Below are positions 44,101 through 55,738 of a DNA stretch of 64,000 nt, piece by piece. A program made the translations under genes and the position numbers. Below the pieces are notes generated by a model. That model was not told where the DNA came from. It saw only the letters and a program-made list of their open reading frames with translations, and did not search any database. The stretch comes from Onchidella celtica. Lineage: Eukaryota; Mollusca; Gastropoda; Systellommatophora; Onchidiidae. The stretch is from positions 34,784,233 to 34,848,232 of the forward strand of contig OZ007571.1 in assembly GCA_963931925.1 (NCBI GenBank), written 5' to 3'. The first letter of the stretch is position 1. Each line of letters starts with the position of its first letter.

Positions 44101-47100
44101 AGTTAATATCCCATATTGAACCATAATTTGTGTGTAATTATCAGTATCAAATCAGCAATTCTGTTTTACTTCCTTCTTTCTTTAGTTTGAATAAAGCATT
44201 GTCTTGTCAGAGAGAGAAGAATGTTTGCCTTTTTGAAAAGTGAAAGCCTGGTGCTTATTTTATACCTGAAAATTATTATCCAATGAAATTTATATTATAA
44301 ATTGTCATTGTAACATCTGAAGCACTTGGCTGTCTTAGATTTTGTTAAATACTACTAATTTTCAGTCAGCTATAAACTTGTTAATTTAAAAAAAATGTTA
44401 TGATTTTTGTGGTTGCTTTTTTTTGTTTCTTTTGTTATGGATTCTATTTTTTTTTGTGAAGTTTCTGGGAAGACTATTTCAGCTTTATTTTTGCATTTAT
44501 CCTCTTATTCAGATGTTCACAATTTAGCAGAGCTGCTTATGAATCAGAAAAGCTACATAAAGAGCTTAGAGGTATGTGCATACAAATTCCTGTTTTTTTT
44601 TTAAAACGAATATTCATTTTTTTAAATTTGATTCTGAGATGCCCATATACTAACCCATTGCACAGGAAGACTTTATCTGCAGTACTGGTTGCAAGGAGAA
44701 TTACACAGCCTTTGCCAGACATTGCATATTTTTAAACTCACAAGGTCAGTTGGTAATAAAGCGACAAAAGGAGCCACCCTATCACCTAGGCAGGGCTACA
44801 TGGGTCTCAGGCTAAGTTGTTTCTTCAGCTGCCTCACCTTTTCTTATGAAAAACAAAAGTAACGGTTTTCAGTTTACAAGTAAGAACTGCAATTATCTAC
44901 CAAATCTCTTATATCTCTGCCAAGTCATCTCAGTCCACTCACTTCATTACAAACTACTGAAGTAACGTTTCTGAAAAAAAAAAAAAAAGGAAAATTCAAA
45001 TGGGAATTATTGTTTTCATTCCAGTCTGTGCAGTCTGCATGCCTGCAAAACCAACAAGATCATATAAATATGTTGACAGAATATTATAAAATAAGACAGA
45101 AAATCTGTGGGGTCAGAGCAAGGCTTGAAGCAAAGGCTAAAAATGGCAAAAAGAAAAGGTTGTATGAAACAAAGCCTCAGGTAAGAAATAATACAGAAAC
45201 AATACAATAAAATGCAAGGGGAAAGGAAAGATAAAACAAGCTTTTGATATCATAACTTCAGGAAAAAAACATATCATCGCATAAAAAAATTGTAGAATGT
45301 TTTCACCAATACAGCTATTTAGCATCTGCGAGCCCCAAATTTGGATGATTTGGGTACAGCTCATTCATCAAAGTCTGTGAGAGCTTGATTTATCTCTCCT
45401 CTTCCTTCTTCCTTGCATTTTATTATATCGTTTCTGTATTATTTCTTTGCTGCATACAATTTCTTGTTTTTGCCATATTTTGTCATATAAGTACGTGCCG
45501 TTTTTACTCTGGCATCTTTTAATTTTTTTATCTTTTGAGGTTATCATCAAGCACTGTGGTATTAGCACTGAGTTCAATGGTATCACCCCTTCACCTGATG
45601 AGCTCCTGGCCACACTTGAGGACTTTGAAGGCAAAAGAGTTACACTGGATAAGTAAGGGAGTTTTACAGTATAAAAATAAAAGCATGGTGAAAGAACAGT
45701 AGATGGCTTTTGTTGGGCTGAAGTATATTTTATGAATTTGGGATGTTTGAAAGGGCACTTAGTCAAATATTACGTGAGAACAAGATTGAAAACCAGCATA
45801 CTTGCCTCACTTAAACTATTCAGCATGTGATATGTGATCTGACAAAATTCAGTAAGTCTCTCACAGTTTAAGTTAAGTTAACTGCCCTTGGAAATATTTT
45901 CATAGTCACCATTTCTTTTTCCAAACTGAACAAGAATTGCCGCTACTTGTTTTAAAGTCTGTAACTGAATTCTGTCCTACTGGATAAAGTCTGTATTTAA
46001 TTATACTTCATGGGAAGCATGGATCATCCCAGTTTGTTCTTTATCCTTTCTCCCCCCATGGACTGCAGATTAGAATTTCCAGCTCTGATGCCAGTAGACT
46101 TGAGGTCCAAACTAGTGCAGTGTATTGTATTGCTCAAAGCTTTACCCAATCTCAATGTTATCAAAGTAAGTGTTTATCATTTTTCAGTGTAATTTTAACT
46201 GTTATGTCTGTTGATAAGGATTTTGTGTTCTCTATTCCCCAAAAGTGTTAGATTAGTGGTTTTCAAGGTAACTGATGTTGATGGAAAATGTGTGTGTGTG
46301 TGTGGGGGGGGGGGGGGGTCTGCATTTTGTTATGGTTACGGAAAATACAGTTTGTACATTTGATGTGAGACTGTTTAACTCTGCCACTGCCTTTGGCTGA
46401 TCAAACTGGCTAATTTATCAGTGCTGTGGCATCAGTGCCGGAGAAATGGACTTTCCAGAAATACATAATTTGTTTATTTTTTCAGGTCTCTGTAAATACT
46501 TGCTGTCTTTATTGAATGTGCACTTAAACTATTTGCAGAACAAAAGAATGATTTATAATCCTCTTTGTCGGTGTTATATTGTTCTTAGCTATTTCTGTAT
46601 TATAATTATTTTCATACCTTGGTTTTGAATATATTGTATACAAACAAACTTTTTTTTTTAAAATTTGGCCTCATTTTAACCTGGTATGGCACAGTAATTC
46701 TGCCTTAGCTGCACTGAAGTTCAACCGTTGTATCTGATATATCATTTTCATGTGGTCTGTCTACTGATGAACTTTATGACATCTGTCTTTGCTGTTCCAA
46801 CAGAATCTGATCAAAAGTCTGAGTGACACAGATGTAGAAAGCTATGGTGATATCCACTATGACATTGCTGAAACAATGGTGGAGCGTGGCTATCATGAAG
46901 AGGCGAGACCTATTCTTGAAGGACTAATTCATTCAGAGAGATACAATAAGGTAATATTTGCTTTAAGGCCTCTGTCAGGTGAGTAGGATGTCCCACTGTG
47001 GGAATTCACGGACTAGTGAAGAATGTATAAACTGACCTGAGTTCATGTTGTCTCTTCATCTGAATGGTTCTATTACAGCAGAAGTTGTCAAACTTTCTTT

Positions 47101-50100
47101 AGTGTTGACCCATTTGTGACATTTTTCATCCTCTATTGAGACCCTAAGCTGTAAATACCAATTGATCTTCCACAGGCAGCTGTATGGTTGACCTACGGTC
47201 AGTGTCTGAATGCCCTGGGAGACTTGAAGACTGCAGTTGATGCATATACACAAGTGGTTGAACTGGCACCCGGCCACTATGATGCAAGAGTTACACTGTC
47301 TTCACTACTGCAACAAATGGGACAGAATGAGGTTGCCCTTCAGGTGCTTTCTAAAGGTGAGATTAATCCTATCTTTGTGTGTTTTCTAGAATTATAGCCT
47401 ACCCTGTCAGTCTGACATTTCTTTGCCTTAGAACTGCTTGATGCCATCTTCATATCAGTGCATATTGAGAAAAATGCTTTTCAAATCTATCTTCAGAGAT
47501 GATGTATCTTTGTGAATGTCATTGGAATGATAGAATACACTTGGATAAGCCATATTATGGACATATCTCAATTTTTATGATAAGTGGAGGTAGAATATAA
47601 AGTAGTACTGCAGTTGTGAAAACAGTGAATAACTAACCTCACACCATCTTTGATCAGGTAATTACAATTGATTTACCGAGAAATTGTCAAAATTTATGAA
47701 AGCAGTGCTTTTTGTATTTATAATGAAAGTGCTGGTTTGAGTTTATATTTCAACTGATATGATTATTTTTTGCCTGCATACAAATGTGAGAACAGCATGT
47801 TTGGTTGTCAATAACTCTGGGTGAATGTGGAAATTCAGGAATGGTTCTTGTATTTTGAATTGTATTCTACCATTATTTTTGTACAATATTAGCGAGGTCT
47901 CTTGTTTAATTTTTTCGTGTATAGATCTTTCTTTTAGGAGGCTCATTGCCTCAGGCAATTACACCTGTCTTTTTTTGTTTTGTTTGTGCTTCGTTATTCT
48001 CGTTACCTTCAATATTTAAGTTTTTCTTCTTGGTACATGGGTACATAATCCTGGAATATACTCTCAGTGTCCTCATCATGGCCTGCCATGTGATCAGAAT
48101 TTTCATATTTTACAGTTCCATCTTTATTATGGCCTACCATGTTTATCAGAATCATCATTTGGTTTCACAGGTCCATCAGAAGAAGGCAGAGCATCAGAGG
48201 ATCAGCTGCTCCTACTCCACAAATGTCAACTTCTACATTCTCAAGGCAAAAATGATGAATTCATTGCCACTGCTCGCAAACTGTTGTCTTTTAACTTTCC
48301 AGAACAGTGCAGTCCGGAATTTCTTAGAGGTAGGTTAAACTAATACTGCACACCAACAATTTTTGAAGTTTATTTTTACCAACATAGGCCTTATTTGAGA
48401 TAGTTTATGCCAAAGAATTCTTTTGAGATATTTGTTAGAGATGCTGATTTACTGGCATGGTAAAAAATTGGCAAAAAGCAAAAGCTGTGTGTAGCAAAGC
48501 CCCACGTAAGAAATAATACACAAACGATATTGATCTACTGGCATGGACCATAAAATAAGAATCATCATCATCATCATTGCCTTTCTCACCCTGGATCAGG
48601 GTATAGGCCACCAACAAACACTTTCCATCCCTCTCTATCATGGGCCAGCCTCTTTACATTATTCCAAGTCTTTCCGCTTCGTTGCACATCATTTTCTCTG
48701 GCTCTTCTCCAATTGACTGATATTAATTTGAAAACAAATACCCCACAGATGTTAAATTTCTTAGTGTTAAGTCTACTAAAACAAAATTTGAGAAGACCCA
48801 AAAACCAAAACAATTGTTTATCTGAAAAAATGATGTGTATTGCCGAATTCCTTTCAAATTCAATATTCACTGAAGAGTGTTGGTGACCGTAAATGGAGAT
48901 ACTGTAATTATATGATTTACACTGTCCATTTGTTATCTGTCACTCATTACGTAAGTCTGTGCATGTTAATATTTGAACTTGAACACCCAGACACATTTGT
49001 AGAATGATTCTTAAGACTGTGGTCTTCCTTTGTTAATCATTTTTTTAATATCTCGACTCAGCTTTGCTGTACATGAGGACCCCAAAACACAGGAGACAAG
49101 TGTTGCCTGGACTAACAACCACTAGCAGAAAAGCACAGCCAGGTAATCTCTTCATAAATATCAGAATTTTATTTGCTGATGTTCTCTGCTGAGTTTTTGT
49201 TTCTTATGTGTAGTTTTATGTGGAACAAAACCATAACTAAAAATATTGGTTTGAAATGCAAAAAAAAACAAAAAAAAACAGGAAAAATGGGATAAATATT
49301 TTCTTCAGAGTCTGATAGTGTAAATCTATAACAGTTTTGAAATTAAATGGAACACCAGCTGAATACACAAGACAAGAAAAGATAGAAAGGCAAAGATATA
49401 AACAGATCAATGCTCATTGTCATATGATCACCATATCTGCCTGTCATAATCTTTTCACATCATTGTATGTATTTCATCCATATGAAATTCATGTCCTGTT
49501 TTCAGCAGAGAAAGATGGTGCGACAGCTGCAGACACTTCTGAACCCAAAGAGTCCAGTGACCTGAAGCAAGGGGAAGGGAAAAAATACAAGGAAAACCTG
49601 TGGGAAGTTTTTGTGAAGGTGAAGTCTAGAAATTTACTTGTTTTAATTTCATATATTTCTTTTGTGAATTACAGAATAACCATATGATAAACCCGCTGAA
49701 AATAAATTGCATAATAAAATATAAAGCTGGATTGAAAATAATATTTTTTCCATATTTGTGAAAAATGTTAAAAATCTATAGGCTGGGCTAACAATTGCTG
49801 TATGCTTCCTACATTAGTTCACTATATGAACATGGCTTTGCAAAAAGAGAGCATTAATGGATTATTGTTTATTTCAGCTATGCAAAGTTTTGTATGATAA
49901 AAACATGATGGATGAGCTGATGGAAATAGCAACCTTGGGCATGACATGTCCTGTGTTTTCCTATGACAATACAATGGTTAAGGTAAGGCAACCCATGTTT
50001 TCATGTTCATGTGGACTTTACTAGTGGGTTGAAAATTCATGTAAACATAATATGCTGAAAATTATATGAATGGCAGCATTTTAAGGAATATGCATAATTC

Positions 50101-53100
50101 CGTTGTTCTGCTTGTTATGAGTAGCTTCCATTAGTAATTTAAGGTGCAAGAATTGGATTTTGAATATAAATTTTGTGAATATGTTAAAATATCATCTACA
50201 GATGGTAAATTAACATTTATTGGTCATTAGTAGTATGGAAAGTTCATTTGATTTGAAATCAAGAGAGTTGGCAAAAAATTTATTTCATTTTTGTCTTGGA
50301 CCATTTGATGTGTATTTTTTATCGTAAGACAGTTCTGGGGTATGTGTAGTTCGCACAGACTTACAGCACCAGGAAAAACATTCTCATTGTTCAGGAAAGA
50401 AGAGTTCTTTATCACTTATCAACATGGGAAAACCCAAAAGAAAGATGTTGCTTCACTTGGTTTCTTGGTCATTTGTTTTAGGAAACAGAATATTTCAATA
50501 GGTTAAAGAAACAGCTGATATTGGATTTGATTTTATCATATGTTGATGGTTTGATTATGCCTTGCAGGAAGCTGAGTTCATATGCCTGAAGACAGGTTTA
50601 GTCAACATGAGCATGTACCATCTGGTGAGAAACCTAATCAATGAGGTGAGCACAACTTGAAAAATACATTCATTATCAACATTTTTAAGAGACGCACATG
50701 GAAAATAACAGATTAATTAGCACAAAATCGTATATTTGAACTTTGAGAGCTTGAACTACCTAAGCTTTGCACAAAGTATAAAACACTGGAGAAATACAGA
50801 GCCTGAATAATTTGGAATAATGAATTTTCCAATGATAATGCCAGCCATAGTTTTAATTATTATTTTTTTTTTTTATATGTTTCATCAAATTTCTTCAGGA
50901 GAAAGACAAAAATCAAGCTTGGAATCTGTATTGCTACGTTGTCACTGGCCTGAAGGAGGTTACAGATTTGCGCTATGTCTTGCGAGCATTAATGAAGGTG
51001 AGTTTGGTGGCAACAGCCATGAAATTAAATTTCATGCATTGTCTTAACACAGGTTTCAGGCCTTACAACAGATCTCATATTATAAGCAAAAAGTCTTAGA
51101 GTCCTTGCATGTATTTCGGTTTTTATTTTTTTAGATGTCGTTTGTTAATGTTTCAATAACTGTGGTCAGTGTATGTGCATGTATTTATGTAATACTCTCA
51201 CATTTCAGAATCCTGATAGTTTAGCATTGGGGATGCTGAATGGCAATGCACGACTGATCTCAGGAACATACAAACAAGCACTTGGTGAGTTTGTAGCACA
51301 CACAGTTGATAGGTTACCCCGGCTTGCACAATGTTTTAGTGCCAGCTGCTTTATGTTTATCACAAAGTAATATCTTATGACTTATCTGATGTATCTTACA
51401 TTTTTATATATTATTTAATTTGCAATATTGTGAAAATAACATGTCACTCTATCATTGTACACTCCCATTGTTGTCTACCAACATTTTTCAAAAGGATTAA
51501 AATAAATGTTGGAACTCGTGTTTGCCAATGGTGAAAATTCTGTATTCTCACAATCAGTGTTTTGAATCTGTTTCAAATGTCCCTTCTCAGTTTCTTTTTT
51601 TTTTGCTGTGTACTTCATTTGTTTACCTGCAGGTCACTTAATTTGCTGCTTACTCTTTTTTGTTTCACTTCAATAAAGTTTTAATTTTTAACATCTGGTT
51701 TTTGCACTTGAGCAGCTCTTTAGATTTCTGATAAATTGCTTTCTGTGTCACATATTTATGGATTTTTACTTTTGTGTTGTTGTTTCTTAACTGCAGGCAA
51801 GATACAGGAGGTATCTGAGTTCGGTTCTCTTGATCATTGATAACATAATATGTATTACTGTAGTATCTTAACTATTGCAGCTTTTATTTCTTTTCTCTGT
51901 CTCTGTCTGTCTCTCTCACTTACTACCCCTTCCCTCCCTCCCTCTACTTGACGGCCTGAGTGAAGTAATATGTCACAAATCCCAGACTGGGAGATGTAAT
52001 AGTTTATGACAGGACAACAATCACGAACAAACAAGTTTAACACTTAACAGAACAATCCATCAGACTCACACATTTATTAAACATAATTATACAGATAATA
52101 GCGCAATTACATACATTATATTACTGAAATTAACTGCCGTACAACGGCCTTATTCTCACACACACTCTCCCTCGGATCCACAATCCGGTAGTTACTCCTA
52201 AAGGCACTTCGGCCTCAGCCTCTCCCCTCAGGGTCTTAATAGCACATTAATAATTCACTGGCACCGCAGTCTCTCAATATCACCTTCCTATTGTCATACA
52301 CCTCAGCATTCCCCTAGCACCTCAGCAGAGCAATAACACATTATCATTTCAATAGACATTATCATTTCAATAGTACATTCTCCCCTCAACATGGCAATAG
52401 TGCATTATCACATTCACGCTCATATCTACGTCCCTGTCCGTGGCCTGACTGCCACGACTTTATGTGCCTCTACTGTCCTGCACTGACAGCCTCACTTCTG
52501 GCCTATGTGTGGCCTCCGGCCCTATGCTGGCCTATCCCCTGTGCTCATCGAGGTGGCTCTGCGGCCCGTCCTCGACACCTACAAGAATAACATTACATTG
52601 GTATAATACCCTACCATTTCTATTCACTCCACCTCTCCTTACAACTCATGAAGCGTACACACACTAGTTCACCTTTCACTCACCACACATCTTACGGTAA
52701 CACACTTCCATCGGAGTACACACTACTCACTCGCGCTACAAATCCATGAACTCACTTTCATCTATCGCTCATGGCGCACATTGCTATATCCAATATCACG
52801 GACTTCCACATTCCTCACATATACTTATTTACATCATGGTAATAGACGAATATAATATAATACATCAATCATAATAATCAATCAACATTCTACATACCAG
52901 TCATCACTGGAAAGACTCTCTCACTAGTCTTCTCGACTGCTCCCCTTATGTCCGCCCGATGGGCTCTTATTCACAGGTCCGTCTCGTAGGACCTTCTAAC
53001 TTGCAGTGATAGTAATACAGCGCTTTCGCCTCATTCAGACCCCCCCACTACTCACAACAGCACGCTTATCTTACTTGTTTACTGTGAGCCCTTCTTACTC

Positions 53101-55738
53101 TACACCCGCTCTGTAGCAATCCCCTTAATTGCACTCACTCCACTCGTGACATAATACCTGTTTAAAGTAGATGAGATTAAAAAAAAAAAAAAACAATATG
53201 AATTTTGTTTGGCTTAGGTGAGTACTTGGCTGTATTGAGGCAGACCCCAGATAATGATATGGCTCTACTGTGTGCTGGATTGTGTCTAGTTCACATTGCC
53301 TCACAGTCCTATAGCACCAAGAAAAACATCCTGGTTGTCCAGGTAAGAAGAGTTCTTTAGCAGCATCTTAACCTGCCGGGAAAATGTGTCAAACACTCTG
53401 CTTTCTTATAACCTGAAGACATAAAATCTACTAATGATGGCAACAAGTTTTTAAATAAGATCTGTATTTACAATTATTCATGCTGACAGAGCTCGAGATG
53501 CACAGGTGTGGCTTTGTTTTACATTGATAAATTCAATTAAGATTGTCAATAAATCCCAAAGCAAATTGACAATGAAACCACCAGTGTTTATTTTCACGGA
53601 AATGAATCCATGCTTGAATGTTATCATATATTGCTATATCATAACAAACTGTCTTTTTCCTATATATTCCTTATTGCTTTCAGAAATATCAATTTCATTT
53701 ATCATCCTGTATTTCATGTTCATGGAGCAGTTCAGACTGTGCTTGTCTCCTTCTCAGGCTGTCTGTTTGTTGAATGCTTACAAAGAATTGAGAGGAGAAT
53801 GTCAAGAAACTTATTACAATTTAGGCAGAGCAATGAGCCAACTTGGTGAGTTTGTAGTCACTCTCTTTTTGTTTTTTTAGAGAAGCCTATAAGATGTGGG
53901 AGAAATTTGGGGAAAAGAAAGAAATAGTGTGGGCTCTGTGATACTGTATACTGATTAAACCTTGTCTAAACCTCTTATTCTAGCCAGTGGTTGATGGGCA
54001 CTCAGGGATTGCAATCTTTAGGAAATTTCCTGATTTGCAGATGTTTTTTGTTTTTGAAACACATATACTTTTTTCTCTTTCTTTTATATTTAATTGTGAT
54101 TCTAATTTACAGTTACTTTAAAGGGAAAGTATTATTATTGTAAGTAAGTGCTCTTGTGTCTTGTCCAATTATTTTACAGTACAGTAGTACATGTACGTAC
54201 TTGTTGCAGTTCGCAGTTCAGAAAATTTTTCTGTTAGTTGTTCCCATCCCTGGGTGCTGCTGGTAGGGTCTCGTCCTGCTCTGTCATTCTCTCGGATTCT
54301 GTCTTTTGTCTTGCTCTTTCGTGGCACTATGTGACCATTATCGAGTAGATGTGCTTTCGTCAAGTCCAAAACATAAACCCCTCTTACTCCAAGATTCCTA
54401 CAATTATTATTGTGTCCCTGGCAATGCTGTAGCCATCCAAAATGAAGAAGCCCTCTTTGGGACACTGCAACAAGCTTATCTAGTATTTGCCCCCAGCCAG
54501 ATGGGATGAAGTGGATTATTTAACTATTTTATGCAGCTTCTCATGGCGGTCATGGGAGTTAAGTATTATGATAATGAATGTATACGGATGGCTGCTGCAG
54601 CAATGTGTGAAGTGGTTTGTACAATGCTAATGAAGGCTAAAAAAAAAATAATTGTGGTAACTTGTTGGATGGAAATGAAAATTTTCCCAGGTTGAGGATC
54701 TGGACTACTGCTCAAGCTATGATATCTTAACACTTGTCTCAGATCAGATATGGAATCCCCATTCAATCTTGAAATGTTAACTGCCTTAGATCATGGAAGA
54801 TGATAGTGAATTATTTTTATGGACCCCAATTACATTTTGAAGTGTACAAATTAAATGTTTGGATTTATTAATTGTTCCTTTGCTTGTGTGTCCTGTGGTA
54901 CATTGACAGACATCCAGTATGCTGCCGTCCATTACTACAAAAAAGCGCTGGAATTTACGCCAGTTGTGGCAGATGCTGAAGTAAGTCATTTGGATGGTTG
55001 ATTTAGAAAAAGTTATATGAATACATGTATTACATTTTATAAAAACCTTATTTACTGGACTCGCTGATTTTTCCAAAGCCTTGACATCACGGTGGTTAAA
55101 GTGCTTCACCTGTGGGCGAGAAGTCCAAGATTCAAATCTGCTCAGGTCCTACAGTCATTCTAAGATGCGCGGGTGCTCAGCTGTGCAGTCGCTGTATTGG
55201 TGCCGCGCTTGTCTGAATGTTGCTGCGCACATCAAAATGTTGCACAAAAGTTTCTATCTTGTGCATGTTTGAATTTAGAATATTTTTGCTCAAACCATCA
55301 AAAGTCCCATTCAGTGGTTTGGAAAAATTTGGCTTAATTTGAGGGAATGTGGATGGGGTCTAACTTAGCTCATTTTTCACAGTATTTGTAAGGCACTCAT
55401 TTACTGGCAGTCGGAAGGGGTCAAATCTTCACCACTGTTAATGTTAGACAAGAAATTTTTCTGTATGGTGAAATTCATGTCATTGGAGAGAATTGTTTGT
55501 ATGAATTGTTTTTGTTTCTATTTCTGTGAGTTTGTGTGTGTGTTTGTATGTGGGGGGGGGGGGGGGGTTCTATGTGTGTATATCCCTACATACAAAAAAC
55601 AATGCTTCTTTTTCATGTCTTTGTAAGGGAACCTTTGACCTGAGCAGAGAGATCGCCTACAACTTGGCCCGGATCTATCTAAGGGCTAACAATCCACAGC
55701 TTGCCAGATACTACATTCAGAAATATTGCACCATATAA
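38196..55738 (+). CDS. GTF3C3: General transcription factor 3C polypeptide 3 (TFIIIC102), spliced gene
   Basis: TPR subunit of TFIIIC, which binds A/B-box promoters of tRNA genes and recruits TFIIIB for RNA polymerase III in the nucleus. Exons: 38196-38241, 39588-39914, 40513-40586, 41587-41713, 42185-42261, 42591-42705, 43262-43437, 43834-43921, 44513-44571, 45540-45652, 46069-46165, 46804-46950, 47176-47356, 48171-48329, 49062-49142, 49506-49618, 49878-49982, 50568-50645, 50899-50997, 51209-51284, 53218-53342, 53758-53845, 54910-54980, 55628-55738. All phases match, giving about 910 residues; vertebrate proteins have about 890. The start was chosen because KYITGEISFEDF then falls about 12 residues from Met, as the equivalent motif does in vertebrates. 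The C-terminus, SREIAYNLARIY then YCTI, also matches the family end. Confidence 0.95.
39588..40586 (+). CDS. GTF3C3: GTF3C3 exons 2-3: acidic and basic N-terminal linker
   Basis: Exon 2 carries the conserved EISFEDF motif, a Ser/Thr-rich stretch and a long Glu/Asp run (about 39745-39840), as in vertebrate GTF3C3. In TFIIIC the acidic tract is thought to contact other factors. Exon 3 is Lys-rich (GKKGKRKPADGSKK) and may be a nuclear localisation signal. Its donor could be at 40587 (GTTAGG) or 40593 (GTGTGG). Both keep the frame and differ by two codons. Confidence 0.9.
41587..44571 (+). CDS. GTF3C3: GTF3C3 exons 4-9: first TPR array
   Basis: Helical-hairpin repeats are visible: GKAVLLHAQGKTDEAVLLFYDIIN, then AAPYQALGSIHEEKGNLKEAL, then TEWMELVDMCFKLNEEKLAMTCY. 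Exon 7 holds a helical pair around QLPVKALQCKEQMM. Exons 8-9 continue with ENGAISVLQYIHKE and NLAELLMNQKSYIKSLE. The order matches the family's N-terminal TPR superhelix, the part that contacts TFIIIB subunits in yeast Tfc4. Exon 7 most likely ends at 43437 before GTGGGT. Confidence 0.92.
43701..43800 (+). repeat. (ATCC)n/(ATTC)n microsatellite
   Basis: Tetranucleotide tract ending 33 bp before exon 8 of GTF3C3. It displaces the usual polypyrimidine region and could vary in length between individuals. Confidence 0.9.
45025..45180 (+). CDS. GTF3C3: Possible in-frame cassette exon of GTF3C3 (52 codons), partly repeat-derived
   Basis: It is open in phase 0 between a CATTCCAG acceptor and a CAG-GTAAGA donor, and both neighbouring exons are phase 0. 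Inclusion would add 52 residues (SVQSACLQNQQDHINMLTEY then a Lys-rich end) between the first and second TPR blocks. Vertebrate GTF3C3 has no such insert that I recall. The last 42 bases and the donor lie in a foldback repeat (45139-45480). It may therefore be an exonised repeat or a false exon. Confidence 0.4.
45139..45480. repeat. Foldback element: inverted repeat arms 45139-45228 and 45403-45480
   Basis: The right arm, reverse-complemented, aligns with the left along about 80 bases, including the shared block AATAATACAGAAAC. The left has an extra seven bases, CCTCAGG, that create the splice donor. A third copy is at 48461-48535. The family is short, non-coding and unidentified. Confidence 0.8.
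45540..47356 (+). CDS. GTF3C3: GTF3C3 exons 10-13: central TPR region
   Basis: Exon 10 begins after TTTTGAG, a less common acceptor ending. Exon 11 reads DLRSKLVQCIVLLKALPNLN. Exon 12 encodes ESYGDIHYDIAETMVERG and an HSERYN motif equal to the vertebrate CSERYN. Exon 13 encodes a classic TPR: WLTYGQCLNALGDLKTAVDA with ELAPGHYDARVTLSSLLQQM. These are the most conserved parts and secure the identification. Confidence 0.95.
48171..50997 (+). CDS. GTF3C3: GTF3C3 exons 14-19: linker and C-terminal helical repeats
   Basis: Exon 14 has a LLLLHKCQLLHSQGKNDEF helical pair. Exons 15-16 form a basic then acidic linker (RTPKHRRQVLPGLTT; EPKESSDLKQGEGKK). Exon 16 has tandem acceptors CAGCAG at 49503-49508, allowing a one-codon difference. 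Exons 17-19 resume the repeats, ending in KNQAWNLYCYVVTGLKEVTD, equivalent to the vertebrate KPQLWNIFNQVT block. Confidence 0.9.
48461..48535. repeat. 75-bp insertion, third copy of the foldback repeat family, with 11-bp TSD
   Basis: TACTGGCATGG occurs at 48450-48460 and 48536-48546, directly flanking the insert. The insert shares GGCAAAAAG and GTAAGAAATAATACA blocks with 45139-45228. The duplication implies insertion as a discrete mobile unit. Confidence 0.65.
48560..48710 (-). mobile_element. LINE 3' scrap
   Basis: The minus strand encodes a short LINE C-terminal motif (VKRLAHDREGWKVFVGG then stop), followed by an (ATG)n simple-repeat tail at 48560-48577. It is heavily truncated and lies in a GTF3C3 intron. 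Confidence 0.7.
50341..50432 (+). pseudogene. GTF3C3: Ghost copy of GTF3C3 exon 21 and its donor flank
   Basis: It aligns with 53281-53387: TAGTTC, then CAGCACCAGGAAAAACATTC against ATAGCACCAAGAAAAACATC, then TTGTTCAGGAAAGAAGAG against TTGTCCAGGTAAGAAGAG. Downstream intron bases (AGAGTTCTTTA) are also shared, so it arose from genomic DNA, not from mRNA. The donor GT has become GA and the frame is disrupted. It sits in the intron before exon 18. Confidence 0.75.
51209..55738 (+). CDS. GTF3C3: GTF3C3 exons 20-24: C-terminal TPRs and terminus
   Basis: Exon 20 reads MLNGNARLISGTYKQAL, matching vertebrate VLNGHNAFVSGSFKHAL. Exon 21 has MALLCAGLCLVHIASQSY, exon 22 GECQETYYNLGRAMSQL and exon 23 AAVHYYKKALEFTPVV. 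Exon 24 has DLSREIAYNLARIYLRANN and ends at TAA 55736-55738. The intron between exons 20 and 21 carries the solo LTR. Exon 24's acceptor is TTTGTAAG, weak but supported by homology. Confidence 0.93.
51971..53151 (-). repeat. Solo LTR of the inner gypsy family
   Basis: 1,181 bp matching the LTRs at 8012-9201 and 15201-16387 end to end, with more scattered substitutions and small gaps. TSD TAATA is at 51966-51970 and 53152-53156. There is no internal sequence, so LTR-LTR recombination removed it. It lies 66 bp before exon 21 of GTF3C3, antisense to the gene. Confidence 0.95.
55085..55270 (+). repeat. tRNA-derived SINE-like fragment
   Basis: An A-box-like GGTGGTTAAAGTGC is followed by a B-box-like AAGATTCAAATCTG about 30 bp later, with a GC-richer body behind. 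That spacing is typical of tRNA-derived SINEs. The 3' tail and TSD are not clear. Confidence 0.5.
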
